The position numbers and the translations under genes are program-made. The notes under the pieces were generated by a model, which saw only the letters and a list, made by a program, of their open reading frames with translations, was not told the origin of the DNA and did no database searches. A stretch of 64,000 nt of DNA. It comes from Streptomyces sp. S.PB5 (GTDB lineage Bacteria; Actinomycetota; Actinomycetes; Streptomycetales; Streptomycetaceae). Each line of letters opens with the position of its first letter. The first letter of the stretch is position 1. Location of the stretch: NCBI RefSeq assembly GCF_030403745.1, contig NZ_JAQMWP010000021.1, positions 92,061 through 156,060 on the forward strand. Direction: 5' to 3'. This document shows, piece after piece, positions 24,767 to 32,425 of the stretch.

Positions 24767-26257
24767 ATGCTGGATGTCACCCACGAGGAGTGGCTGCGCC
24801 GCGCCAAGTCCCTGGACCCGAACGGCGCCCACCACATCGACGGGGTGGACGAGGGCGGGGGAGGGGCAGCCTTCGCCGCTGTCTCACCCCGTGACGGCCA
24901 GGTGCTCACCCAGGTCGCCGACGGGGGCGCCGCCGAGGTGGACGCGGCCGTGGCGGCCGCCCGCCGGGCGTTCGACTCCGGCCCGTGGCCGCTGCTCGCG
25001 CCTGCCGAGCGGGGACGGGTGCTCCTGCGCATCGCTGAGCTGCTCCAGGAGCGGCGGGAGGAGATCGCGCTCACCGTCAGTCTGGAGATGGGCAAGCCCA
25101 TCACCGACGCCTACCAGATCGAGCTGCGCGCGATCATCAACACCTTCCGCTGGTACGGAGAGCTCGCCGACAAGCTCACCGACGACTCCCCCCACACCGC
25201 CCCCGGCGCCCTCGCTCTCGTCACTCGCGAGCCGGCCGGGGTGGTCGGCGCGGTCGTTCCGTGGAACTTCCCCCTGACTCTGGCCGGTTGGAAGGTGGCC
25301 CCGGCGCTGGCCGCCGGCTGCACGGTCGTACTGAAGCCGTCCGAGAATTCGCCCCTGTCCGCGCTGCTGCTGGGCCGGATCGCCACCGAGGCCGGGCTGC
25401 CGCCGGGCGTGCTCAACGTCGTGAACGGCGACGGGCCCACTGCCGGACGGGCCCTCGGACTCCACCCCGACGTCGACGTCCTCGCCTTCACCGGCTCCAC
25501 CGCCGTCGGCCGGCACTTCCTGCGCTACGCGGCCGACTCCAACCTCAAGCGCGTCTGGCTGGAACTGGGCGGCAAGTCGCCCAACATCGTCCTGCCCGAC
25601 GCCCCCGACCTGGACCGGGCCGCCGCCACCGCGGCCTGGGGCATCTTCTTCAACCAGGGCGAGATGTGCACCGCCCCCTCACGGCTGCTCGTGCACTCCT
25701 CCATCGCCGAACGCGTCACCGAGGCCGTCGTCCGCCGGGCGCGCGAACTGCGGATCGGTGACCCCCTCGATCCGGCCACCGAGATGGGCGCCCTGGTCGG
25801 CGAGGATCACCTCGCGCGCGTCCAGGACCACATCGGCACCGGCCTCGCCGAGGGCGCCCGCCTGCTCACGGGCGGCGCCCGCACCCTCACCGACTCCGGC
25901 GGCAGCTTCCTGGAGCCGACCGTCTTCGACCACGTGGACCCCAGCATGCGGCTGGCCCGCGAGGAGATCTTCGGCCCCGTCCTGTCCGTCCTCACCTTCG
26001 ACGACCTCGACGAGGCCGTGCGGCTGGCCAACGCGACCGAGTACGGACTCGCCGCCGGCCTGTGGACCTCCGACCTCTCCACCGCCCACCGGGTCTCCCG
26101 CGCGCTGAGAGCCGGCACGGTCTGGGTCAACTGCTACGAGGAGGGCGACCTGACCGTCCCCTTCGGCGGTATGAAGCAGTCCGGCAACGGCCGCGACAAG
26201 TCCGCGCATGCCCTGGAGAAGTACACCGAGCTCAAGACCACCTGGATCGAGTTGTGA
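24767..26257 (+). CDS. Aldehyde dehydrogenase, PuuC-like (gamma-glutamyl-aminoaldehyde type)
   Basis: 496 residues. The NAD(P) aldehyde dehydrogenase landmarks are GAVVPWNFPLTLAGWKVAPA, LAFTGSTAVGRHFLRY, VWLELGGKSPNIVL (catalytic glutamate) and NQGEMCTAPSRLLV (catalytic cysteine). The N-terminus and E-M-C-x-A-P-S-R-L block match the PuuC/betaine-aldehyde branch. Its stop codon overlaps the start of a PuuD-like hydrolase gene, as expected for a pathway in which a gamma-glutamyl aldehyde is oxidised and then deglutamylated. A GGAGG nine bases before the ATG and a shared operator control expression. Confidence 0.8.
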   Translation: MLDVTHEEWLRRAKSLDPNGAHHIDGVDEGGGGAAFAAVSPRDGQVLTQVADGGAAEVDAAVAAARRAFDSGPWPLLAPAERGRVLLRIAELLQERREEIALTVSLEMGKPITDAYQIELRAIINTFRWYGELADKLTDDSPHTAPGALALVTREPAGVVGAVVPWNFPLTLAGWKVAPALAAGCTVVLKPSENSPLSALLLGRIATEAGLPPGVLNVVNGDGPTAGRALGLHPDVDVLAFTGSTAVGRHFLRYAADSNLKRVWLELGGKSPNIVLPDAPDLDRAAATAAWGIFFNQGEMCTAPSRLLVHSSIAERVTEAVVRRARELRIGDPLDPATEMGALVGEDHLARVQDHIGTGLAEGARLLTGGARTLTDSGGSFLEPTVFDHVDPSMRLAREEIFGPVLSVLTFDDLDEAVRLANATEYGLAAGLWTSDLSTAHRVSRALRAGTVWVNCYEEGDLTVPFGGMKQSGNGRDKSAHALEKYTELKTTWIEL

Positions 26258-26964
26258 CCCGCCCGTTGATCGCCGTCCCCGCCCGCTTCTCCGCCACCAC
26301 CTCGGCGCTCCGGTACGCCGCCGAGGTCAATGCCCGCGCCCTGGTCGAGGCGGTGTGGCGGGCCGGCGGCGAACCGGCGACCATCCACCCGGCCGACCCT
26401 GCCACCACCGACGTGGCCGCCCGGCTCGCCCGCTTCGACGGCGTCCTGCTGCCCGGCGGCGGCGACCTCGCCCCGCACCGCTACGGCGCCACCGACACCC
26501 ACGACAGCGTCTACGACGTCGACGACCTCCAGGACGCCTTCGACATCGACGCCGCCCGCCGGACACTCGGCCTGGGCCTGCCCCTGCTGGCGATCTGCCG
26601 CGGCCTGCAAGTCGTCAACGTAGCCTTCGGCGGCACCCTCGAACAGGACATGGGCGGCCCCGAGTGCGAGCACCGGCACCTCGTGCACCCGGTGACCGTC
26701 CGGCGCGGCACCCTCCTGGAGCAGGCCACCGGCGCGGAGAAGACAGAGGCCTCCTGCTACCACCACCAGCGGGTCGACCGCCTCGGCGCGGGACTCACCG
26801 TCACCGCGCGCGCCGCCGACGGCACCGTGGAGGGCATCGAACTGCCCGGCACCCACGGATGGTTCACCGCCGTTCAGTGGCACCCGGAGGACACCGCCCA
26901 CGAGGACCCCGCCCAGCAGGGCCTCTTCGACGCCCTCGTCCGAGCCGCCCGCGACAGACACTGA
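26254..26964 (+). CDS. PuuD-like gamma-glutamyl amide hydrolase (class I amidotransferase fold)
   Basis: 236 residues of peptidase family C26. VLLPGGGDLAPHRYG lies near residue 64, the nucleophile in LLAICRGLQVVN at about Cys115, and the catalytic His-Glu in VQWHPEDTA at about His210 and Glu212. PuuD hydrolyses gamma-glutamyl-GABA to glutamate and GABA. Here it would release the acid product and recycle the glutamate spent by the ligase at 14578-15933. GTG 26254 overlaps the dehydrogenase stop by four bases, so translation is coupled. Confidence 0.85.
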   Translation: MTRPLIAVPARFSATTSALRYAAEVNARALVEAVWRAGGEPATIHPADPATTDVAARLARFDGVLLPGGGDLAPHRYGATDTHDSVYDVDDLQDAFDIDAARRTLGLGLPLLAICRGLQVVNVAFGGTLEQDMGGPECEHRHLVHPVTVRRGTLLEQATGAEKTEASCYHHQRVDRLGAGLTVTARAADGTVEGIELPGTHGWFTAVQWHPEDTAHEDPAQQGLFDALVRAARDRH

Positions 26965-26971
26965 CACCGCC

Positions 26972-27874
26972 ATGGCCCTCTTCAGCCGCAGACAACAGGC
27001 ACCCCGCCTCGCCCCGGAGCTCGACGACACGGCGCTCGGCCGGGCGCTCAGAGGCATCGCCTCCGCACGGGGCCCGGGACCGCAGGACCTGGCCATCGCC
27101 CAGCTGGAACAGCTGTTACGGGACACCGGGGACCACTGGGACCGCCGCTGCCACCGCGTCACCGTACTCGCCGAGGCCGTACCCGCCCTGGCCCGCGGCT
27201 GGCGGGCGCGGCACCCCCGCGACGCGGACGCGCTGCTTCTGCACGCCTGGTCCGAACTGCCCGTCGATCCGCGGGCGGCTACGGCGGCCTTCCGGCTCGC
27301 CGCCGACGCCCGCCCGGCCGACCCGGCGCCCTGGGTCGGGACGCTGGCGGCGCTGAGACTGCTGGCCCGCCCCAGCGCCGAACTCACCCCCGTGTGGCGG
27401 GAGATCCGCGCCCGCGACCCGTGGAACCGTGAGGCCCACCTGCAGGTCCTCGGCTACCTCTCGCCGGAGGAGCGAGGAAGCCAGGCGGCCCTGCGCGACT
27501 TCCTCGACGACGTCGTCGACGCCATGCCGTACGGGGTCCCCGCGGAGTGCCTGCCGCTGACCGCCGCCGTACGGCAGTACCACCGCGACCTGGACAGCGG
27601 CGGCACCCGGGCGCTCGGAGCCGGCCGCTACTGGACCCAGCCGCACGTGGCACCCCTGCTGGACCAGGCCCTGGACCACTGGCTTCGCCCCGGCCACCCG
27701 CGCCACGCCGCCAGCGTCGCCGACCTAGGGCTGCTCGCCTACGCCCTCTCGCGGGCGGCACGGACCGAGGAGGCGGCCGCGGTCTTCGCCGTGATCGGCG
27801 GACTCGTCACGCGCTGGCCGTGGGGGCACGACGGCGAGCCGGTGGAGCGGTACGCCTACTGGAGCCGCAGGTGA
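26972..27874 (+). CDS. Hypothetical helical-repeat protein
   Basis: 300 residues, not recognised. It is rich in Ala, Leu and Arg and reads as pairs of helices, for example LGRALRGIASARG, DADALLLHAWSELPVDPRAA and PAPWVGTLAALRLLARPSAE, suggesting a TPR-like solenoid. No signal peptide or membrane segment is visible. It begins seven bases after the PuuD-like gene and is surely part of that operon. It lacks visible catalytic motifs. A scaffold or regulatory role is conceivable, but no function can be assigned. Similar solenoid hypotheticals are common in Streptomyces. Confidence 0.7.
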   Translation: MALFSRRQQAPRLAPELDDTALGRALRGIASARGPGPQDLAIAQLEQLLRDTGDHWDRRCHRVTVLAEAVPALARGWRARHPRDADALLLHAWSELPVDPRAATAAFRLAADARPADPAPWVGTLAALRLLARPSAELTPVWREIRARDPWNREAHLQVLGYLSPEERGSQAALRDFLDDVVDAMPYGVPAECLPLTAAVRQYHRDLDSGGTRALGAGRYWTQPHVAPLLDQALDHWLRPGHPRHAASVADLGLLAYALSRAARTEEAAAVFAVIGGLVTRWPWGHDGEPVERYAYWSRR

Positions 27875-28020
27875 CCGATGATTGCGGGCACATACCCTGT
27901 TTCGGACAGGGCCGGTTCAAGACGCCGACGGTTCCGGGGAGGCCCGGCACACCAGGGCGCCGACTCCGCCCGAGCCGGCGGAGGCCTTCAGGCCGGCCCT
28001 CGTCTCTGTGGACGGGCCTC

Positions 28021-28593
28021 TCAGTCCTTCGGTCGCCGCCCGCTGCGGCGCGGTGTCGGCTCGGCACCGTCGAGAAGGGCCAGCCGACGCTCCTCGCCGT
28101 GCTCCTCGATCTGGAGCACGACCTGCCGCAGCCCGTCCGCGAGGCTCCGGCACTCCTCGCCACCGAGCCGCGAGGTGACGAAAGCCTCCTCCTGGTTGAA
28201 CTCCGGAAACAACCGCCCCATCAGCGCCTCGCCCTCTTCGGTGAGGCTGAGCAGCACCCGCCTGCCGTCGGAGGGGTGAACGGTCCGCTTGACCAGCCCT
28301 CGTCCCTCCAGAGTCCGCGAGACCCCGGTGAGGGTCCCCTTGGAGATGCCGGCCTCCTCCGCGACGTGCCGGGTCTCGGACTCGCCCCAGACCCACACCA
28401 CCCAGAGCACGACGAACGCCGTCCAGGTCAGATCCGCACCGCGCAGCACGGAGTTCTCCAGGTGCTGCCGTACGGCCGAGGCAGCACGGTAGATGTTGGC
28501 GACCACCGCCATCTGCTCACGGTGGATCGGTATGGCTCCGAGTTTTGCTGCTGCCAACTTCTCTGCTTCGGCGATGGACCGATGGCTCGGCAC
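28021..28593 (-). CDS. MarR-family transcriptional regulator
   Basis: 190 residues. The winged helix-turn-helix is WTAFVVLWVVWVWGESETRH, VAEEAGISKGTLTGVSRTLE and RGLVKRTVHPSDGRRVLLSL, the last being the D-x-R wing signature of MarR. Helical dimerisation segments flank it. GTG 28593 lies seven bases after AAAGGAG. A GTG six bases upstream is too close to that site. A copy of the shared operator is centred about 26 bp before the start and overlaps its own -10, indicating autoregulation. This makes it the leading candidate for the repressor of the whole 11-28 kb regulon, probably relieved by an aromatic or amine ligand. Confidence 0.85.
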   Translation of the reverse strand: MPSHRSIAEAEKLAAAKLGAIPIHREQMAVVANIYRAASAVRQHLENSVLRGADLTWTAFVVLWVVWVWGESETRHVAEEAGISKGTLTGVSRTLEGRGLVKRTVHPSDGRRVLLSLTEEGEALMGRLFPEFNQEEAFVTSRLGGEECRSLADGLRQVVLQIEEHGEERRLALLDGAEPTPRRSGRRPKD

Positions 28594-28609
28594 AGTCACA
28601 CTCCTTTGG

Positions 28610-28629
28610 TCGTTCGGAGTCAAATTGTA
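28610..28629 (-). promoter_or_regulatory. marR promoter with shared 19-bp operator
   Basis: On the plus strand 28610-28628 reads TCGTTCGGAGTCAAATTGT, matching the consensus in most positions. On the minus strand it overlaps the -10 TACAAT (28624-28629) and lies 17 bp before the GTG start of the MarR gene. No good -35 is visible. Confidence 0.6.
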
Positions 28630-29031
28630 CGAGCGGTGCCTGTGTGCGCAGGTGCCACTGCGGCACGCCGCGGTTTCCGGCATGTCCGGTGGCGACGTCC
28701 TGCTCGATGCCCCCCGAGTCGGTGCGGCAGGTGGCGATCAGGGTTGATCCTCAGCCGGTGCGAAGCCGGACAGGAGTGTGGCGATGCGTTCTTGAAGCGC
28801 GAGTTCTTCTTCGAGAGCTCGTGGACCTCGCCACCACGGGGCGGTGGCGGCGCCGATGGCGTACGGCTCGGGCCTGGGCCCTGGTACCGGCGGAACCCGT
28901 TCGTTTGCGCAGCATCCCTGAAGGGCTGCGGCATGTCCCAAACAGGCAATGCGCCTTGTCTCCCACAGGAAAGACCTGGAATCGGCTCTGGGAGTTCACT
29001 GTCGGCCACCTCGACGAAAAGGAGCCGAAAC
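28630..29031. other. Intergenic region between marR and the cupin gene
   Basis: About 400 bp with no intact gene and no recognised remnant. It must hold the cupin promoter. A half-site TCGTTTG occurs near 28899 without a matching second arm, so it is not counted as an operator. Confidence 0.45.
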
Positions 29032-29565
29032 ATGCCCGAGGAAGCCAGGTCGGAATTCTGGAAGGGCCTCAAGCCGATCGCCGACTCGATGAAGCCCGAC
29101 GCACAGCCGGAGGTCTACCTGTCCCAGGTGGCCACCGACGACGACCGGTACTACGCACCGCTCAGCGAGACCGTGGGATCACGACCGCTGTGGATCAACG
29201 TCAAGGACAACTCCTGGGCCGACATCCTCTGCGCCAAAGAGGCCGGACTGGTCAACCGGCACTACCACCCGCACGAGGTGTTCGCGTACACGATCTCCGG
29301 TAAGTGGGGCTACCTGGAGCGCCCCTGGACCGCGCGGGCCGGTGACTTCGTCTACGAGGCCCCGGGCGAGGGCCACACGCTGGTCGCCTACGAGAGCGAC
29401 GAGCCGATGAAGGCGTTCTTCATCGTCAAGGGCCCGTTGATCTGGCTGGACGAGGACGGCAACACCACCGGCTACTTCGATGTCCACGACTACATCGAGC
29501 TGTGCCGGAACCACTACGACAAGGTCGGCATCGGTGCCGACTATGTCAACTCACTCTTCCGGTGA
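29032..29565 (+). CDS. Cupin dioxygenase, 2,4'-dihydroxyacetophenone dioxygenase-like
   Basis: 177 residues. A single cupin barrel shows motif 1 as NRHYHPHEVFAYTISGKWGY (two histidines and a glutamate for the metal) and motif 2 around YEAPGEGHTLVAYESDEP (third histidine). The size and both motifs fit the 2,4'-dihydroxyacetophenone dioxygenase family, which cleaves a 2-hydroxyacetophenone side chain to 4-hydroxybenzoate and formate. It is followed 31 bp later by a transporter gene. 4-Hydroxybenzoate would be a substrate for PobA at the left of the window. The ATG at 29032 has AAAAGGAG seven bases upstream. A longer open frame runs in from the left but is not gene-like. Confidence 0.75.
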   Translation: MPEEARSEFWKGLKPIADSMKPDAQPEVYLSQVATDDDRYYAPLSETVGSRPLWINVKDNSWADILCAKEAGLVNRHYHPHEVFAYTISGKWGYLERPWTARAGDFVYEAPGEGHTLVAYESDEPMKAFFIVKGPLIWLDEDGNTTGYFDVHDYIELCRNHYDKVGIGADYVNSLFR

Positions 29566-29596
29566 CCTCTGTCCCGCTGCTCTGAACGAGGTTCCG

Positions 29597-30952
29597 ATGT
29601 CACGTATCCGTACCCGTGTCCGGCCCGACGTGGAAGCGCCCGCGGCCGTCGACGGCACAGCACACCGCTATGAGAACCGGCTGCTGCTGGTCCTCTTCCT
29701 GGCCTTCGGATTCGTCTTCTTCGACCGCCAGGCACTGCCTTTCCTCGCCCCGTACATCAACAAGGAAATCCACCTGTCCAACACCGAGCTGGGCACGCTG
29801 TCCGGAGTACTGGCACTCACGTGGGCGCTGTCCGGGATCGTCGCCGGCCGTCTGTCGGACAAACTCGGCAGACGCAAACCCATTCTGATCGCCGCGGTGG
29901 TCCTCTTCTCCTGCTTCTCCGCGGCGGGCGGGTTGATGACCGGCTTCCTCGGTCTGCTCGTCGCCCGGGCCCTGATGGGCGTGGCGGAAGGAGCCGTACT
30001 GCCGCTGGCCCAGTCGCTGATGGTGGAGGCGTCCCGGGAGAGCCGTCGCGGTCTGAACATGGGGCTGCTCCAGGGCTCGTCGGCGGGCCTGATGGGCGGG
30101 ATCCTCGCCCCGTTGGCGGTGGTGTGGCTCGCCGAGCTCCATGGCTGGCGGACGGCTCTTCTCGTGACGATCGTGCCCGGTCTGCTCATGGCGGCTTGGA
30201 TCGCGAAGTCGGTTAGGGAGGTGCCGCCCGGTGGCCGGGCCCAGGTCGCCGTCGCCGACGCCGAGGCCACCACCGAGACGACGGCCGGTCCCAAGCCGTC
30301 GGTGCGGGAGGTGCTGGGACACCGCAACATCGTCCTGTGCATGGCGGCAGCGTGCTGCTACCTCACCTGGTTCGTCGTCATCATCACCTTCACCCCTACG
30401 TACTTGCTGAACGTCAAGGACTTCTCTCCGAGCACCATGAGCGGCGTCATGACCTGCCTGGGCGTGGGGTGGGTGCTGTGGGGGTTCCTGACCCCGGCCG
30501 TTTCCGACCGCATCGGCCGCAAGCCGACCATGATCGCCTTCTCCGCGACAGCGGCCCTGTGTCCGCTTGCGATCGTCTACGTCAGCGATCCCGTGCTGCT
30601 GGGCCTGGTCATCGTGCTCACCTACACCGGGCTCGGCTGCTTCACCCTGTTCATGGCCACCATCCCCGCCGAGACGGTGCCCCGTGGCGCGCTGGCCACC
30701 GCGCTCGGGCTGGTCATGGGAGTCGGCGAGCTGGCCGGTGGCTTCCTCGCCCCGGTGATCGCCGGGCGTGCGTCGGACGTCTGGGGCCTGCAGACAGCCA
30801 TGTTCATTTCCACCGGCGGCGCCGTCGTTGTCGTCCTGTTGTCCCTTGGTCTGCGGGAGACCGCGCCGCGGGTGCTGCGCCGGCGGGCCGGGCGGGCCGC
30901 GGTCGCGGCCGCGCTGGGCTCGGGCGCCGTGGTGGCGGGAGCGGCCGAATGA
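29597..30952 (+). CDS. MFS transporter (aromatic acid type)
   Basis: 451 residues with twelve predicted hydrophobic segments. The first cytoplasmic loop carries the MFS signature GRLSDKLGRRKPILIAAV, and the matching loop in the second half reads SDRIGRKPTMIAFSAT. FDRQALPFLAPYI in the first segment resembles the F-D-R of aromatic-acid:H+ symporters. It sits between the cupin dioxygenase and an alcohol dehydrogenase whose start overlaps its stop codon. It probably imports the aryl ketone or alcohol used by these enzymes. Confidence 0.8.
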   Translation: MSRIRTRVRPDVEAPAAVDGTAHRYENRLLLVLFLAFGFVFFDRQALPFLAPYINKEIHLSNTELGTLSGVLALTWALSGIVAGRLSDKLGRRKPILIAAVVLFSCFSAAGGLMTGFLGLLVARALMGVAEGAVLPLAQSLMVEASRESRRGLNMGLLQGSSAGLMGGILAPLAVVWLAELHGWRTALLVTIVPGLLMAAWIAKSVREVPPGGRAQVAVADAEATTETTAGPKPSVREVLGHRNIVLCMAAACCYLTWFVVIITFTPTYLLNVKDFSPSTMSGVMTCLGVGWVLWGFLTPAVSDRIGRKPTMIAFSATAALCPLAIVYVSDPVLLGLVIVLTYTGLGCFTLFMATIPAETVPRGALATALGLVMGVGELAGGFLAPVIAGRASDVWGLQTAMFISTGGAVVVVLLSLGLRETAPRVLRRRAGRAAVAAALGSGAVVAGAAE

Positions 30953-32112
30953 GGGCCGACCGGCACCGGATGAAGGCCGCCGTCTGGTACGGAGCCAGGG
31001 ATGTCCGCATAGCCGAGGTGGACGTTCCCACACCCGGGCGCGGTGAGGTGCTCATCGAGGTTGCCTACTGCGGCATCTGCGGCAGCGACCTGCACGAGTA
31101 CGCCGACGGGCCGCACGCCATTCCCGTCGTCGAGCCGCATCCGGCCTCCGGCGCCACAGCTCCGCTCATCCTTGGTCACGAGTTCTGCGGGACGGTGGCG
31201 GCCCTCGGTCCGTCGGTGGTCGGCCTGACCATCGGTGACCGAGTCGCGGTCGAGCCGAACTACCGATGCGGGACGTGCCCACGGTGCCGGGCAGGTGAGT
31301 ACAACATCTGCCGGCATTTCGGGTTCGCGGGGTTGATGGGGCACGGGGGTATGGCCGAGTACGCCGCCATTCCCGCCTATATGGCGCACCGCCTCCCCGA
31401 GGCCGTGTCGCTGGAGCAGGCCGCGCTCTTCGAACCGGCCTCGGTGGCTCTACACGCCCTACGGCGCGCCGGAACCACACCGGAGACCGTGACGGTGGTC
31501 GGCCTGGGCCCGGTCGGCCTGCTCACCGTTCGGCTCGCCGCGGAACGAAAGGTGCGGCGCATCGTCGCCGTCGACGTTTCCCCCGATCGCCTGCATCGCG
31601 CGGCCCGGCTCGGCGCCACCGACCTGGTCGACGCGGGCCTGGAAGAGGGCGCCGGGGCGCGGATCCGTGAGCTGACCGGCGGTGAGGGCGTCGATGTCGC
31701 GTTTGAGGCGGTCGGATCCGAGAGCGCCCTGCGCACCTGCCTGGCGGCGACCCGGCGCGGCGGCCGGGTGGTCCTCGTCGGTTTGGCCCGTGAGGTGTCC
31801 CTGGACGCCTTCGCCCTGGTCAACAACGAGCAGTCGATCGTCGCCAGCGTCGGCTACCGCGACACCTATCCGGAACTGATCCGGCTCGTCGCGGAGCGAG
31901 GGCTGGACTTGACACCGGTCGTCACCTCGACCATCGCCCTCGACGCCCTGATCCCTCACGGCTTCGACGCGCTGCTGGGCGGCCCGGGGGATCAGGTCAA
32001 GATTTTGGTCGACCCGGCCGCACATCGTGACCGCTTCGACCACCTCGCCCCCTACGCGGCGTCAGCCGGGATGGCGAAGCACGCGTCCTCAGGGCGCGGG
32101 AGGGGGTGCTGA
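30949..32112 (+). CDS. Zinc-dependent alcohol dehydrogenase (2,3-butanediol dehydrogenase-like)
   Basis: 387 residues, medium-chain dehydrogenase. The catalytic-zinc cysteine lies in VAYCGICGSDLHEYADGPH, then LGHEFCGTVAALG, the structural-zinc cysteines in YRCGTCPRCRAGEYNIC, and the NAD motif in VVGLGPVGLLTVRLAAE. The insertion after GSDLHEY and the PVVEPHPASG segment resemble (R,R)-butanediol dehydrogenase. The start ATG 30949 overlaps the transporter stop. ATG 30970 is an alternative. In this operon it more likely oxidises an aryl vicinal alcohol or hydroxyketone than butanediol. The last 30 residues are not conserved. Confidence 0.75.
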   Translation: MRADRHRMKAAVWYGARDVRIAEVDVPTPGRGEVLIEVAYCGICGSDLHEYADGPHAIPVVEPHPASGATAPLILGHEFCGTVAALGPSVVGLTIGDRVAVEPNYRCGTCPRCRAGEYNICRHFGFAGLMGHGGMAEYAAIPAYMAHRLPEAVSLEQAALFEPASVALHALRRAGTTPETVTVVGLGPVGLLTVRLAAERKVRRIVAVDVSPDRLHRAARLGATDLVDAGLEEGAGARIRELTGGEGVDVAFEAVGSESALRTCLAATRRGGRVVLVGLAREVSLDAFALVNNEQSIVASVGYRDTYPELIRLVAERGLDLTPVVTSTIALDALIPHGFDALLGGPGDQVKILVDPAAHRDRFDHLAPYAASAGMAKHASSGRGRGC

Positions 32113-32425
32113 GGCCACTCACCGCGATCACGCAGGCGGATGGCGGCCGGCGCGCACACGACTGACGGATCCGCCTGGACGCGTCGGCGTGAGGCTTGGT
32201 CGCCATCCCTCCCGCTCCTGGCCTGCTTGCTTGCTCTCAACACGACCGGTGACGCGGCAGCCCACTGCGGGTACCCTTCGCCGAAGGACAGCACCAGGCA
32301 CCTCCGACGGCCCCTCACGTCAGAGCACGACGTCCAGCTCAGTGGCAGCACCGATTTCCTGCCGTCACGGACAGAGTGGTCCCGCACTACAGCCATCACG
32401 GACACGGGCTGGAAAGGAGATTCAG
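32113..32425. other. Intergenic region before the AraC gene
   Basis: 313 bp between the dehydrogenase and the AraC gene on the same strand. No protein-like frame, clear terminator or recognisable operator was seen. Confidence 0.4.

Noticed and set aside
28895..28915. Sixth copy of the shared operator before the cupin gene
   Set aside because: Only a TCGTTTG half-site is present. The second arm is missing.
27547..29565. One open frame of 672 codons running into the cupin gene
   Set aside because: Only the cupin part from 29032 has family motifs and a ribosome binding site. The rest overlaps the helical-repeat gene and is antisense to the MarR gene.
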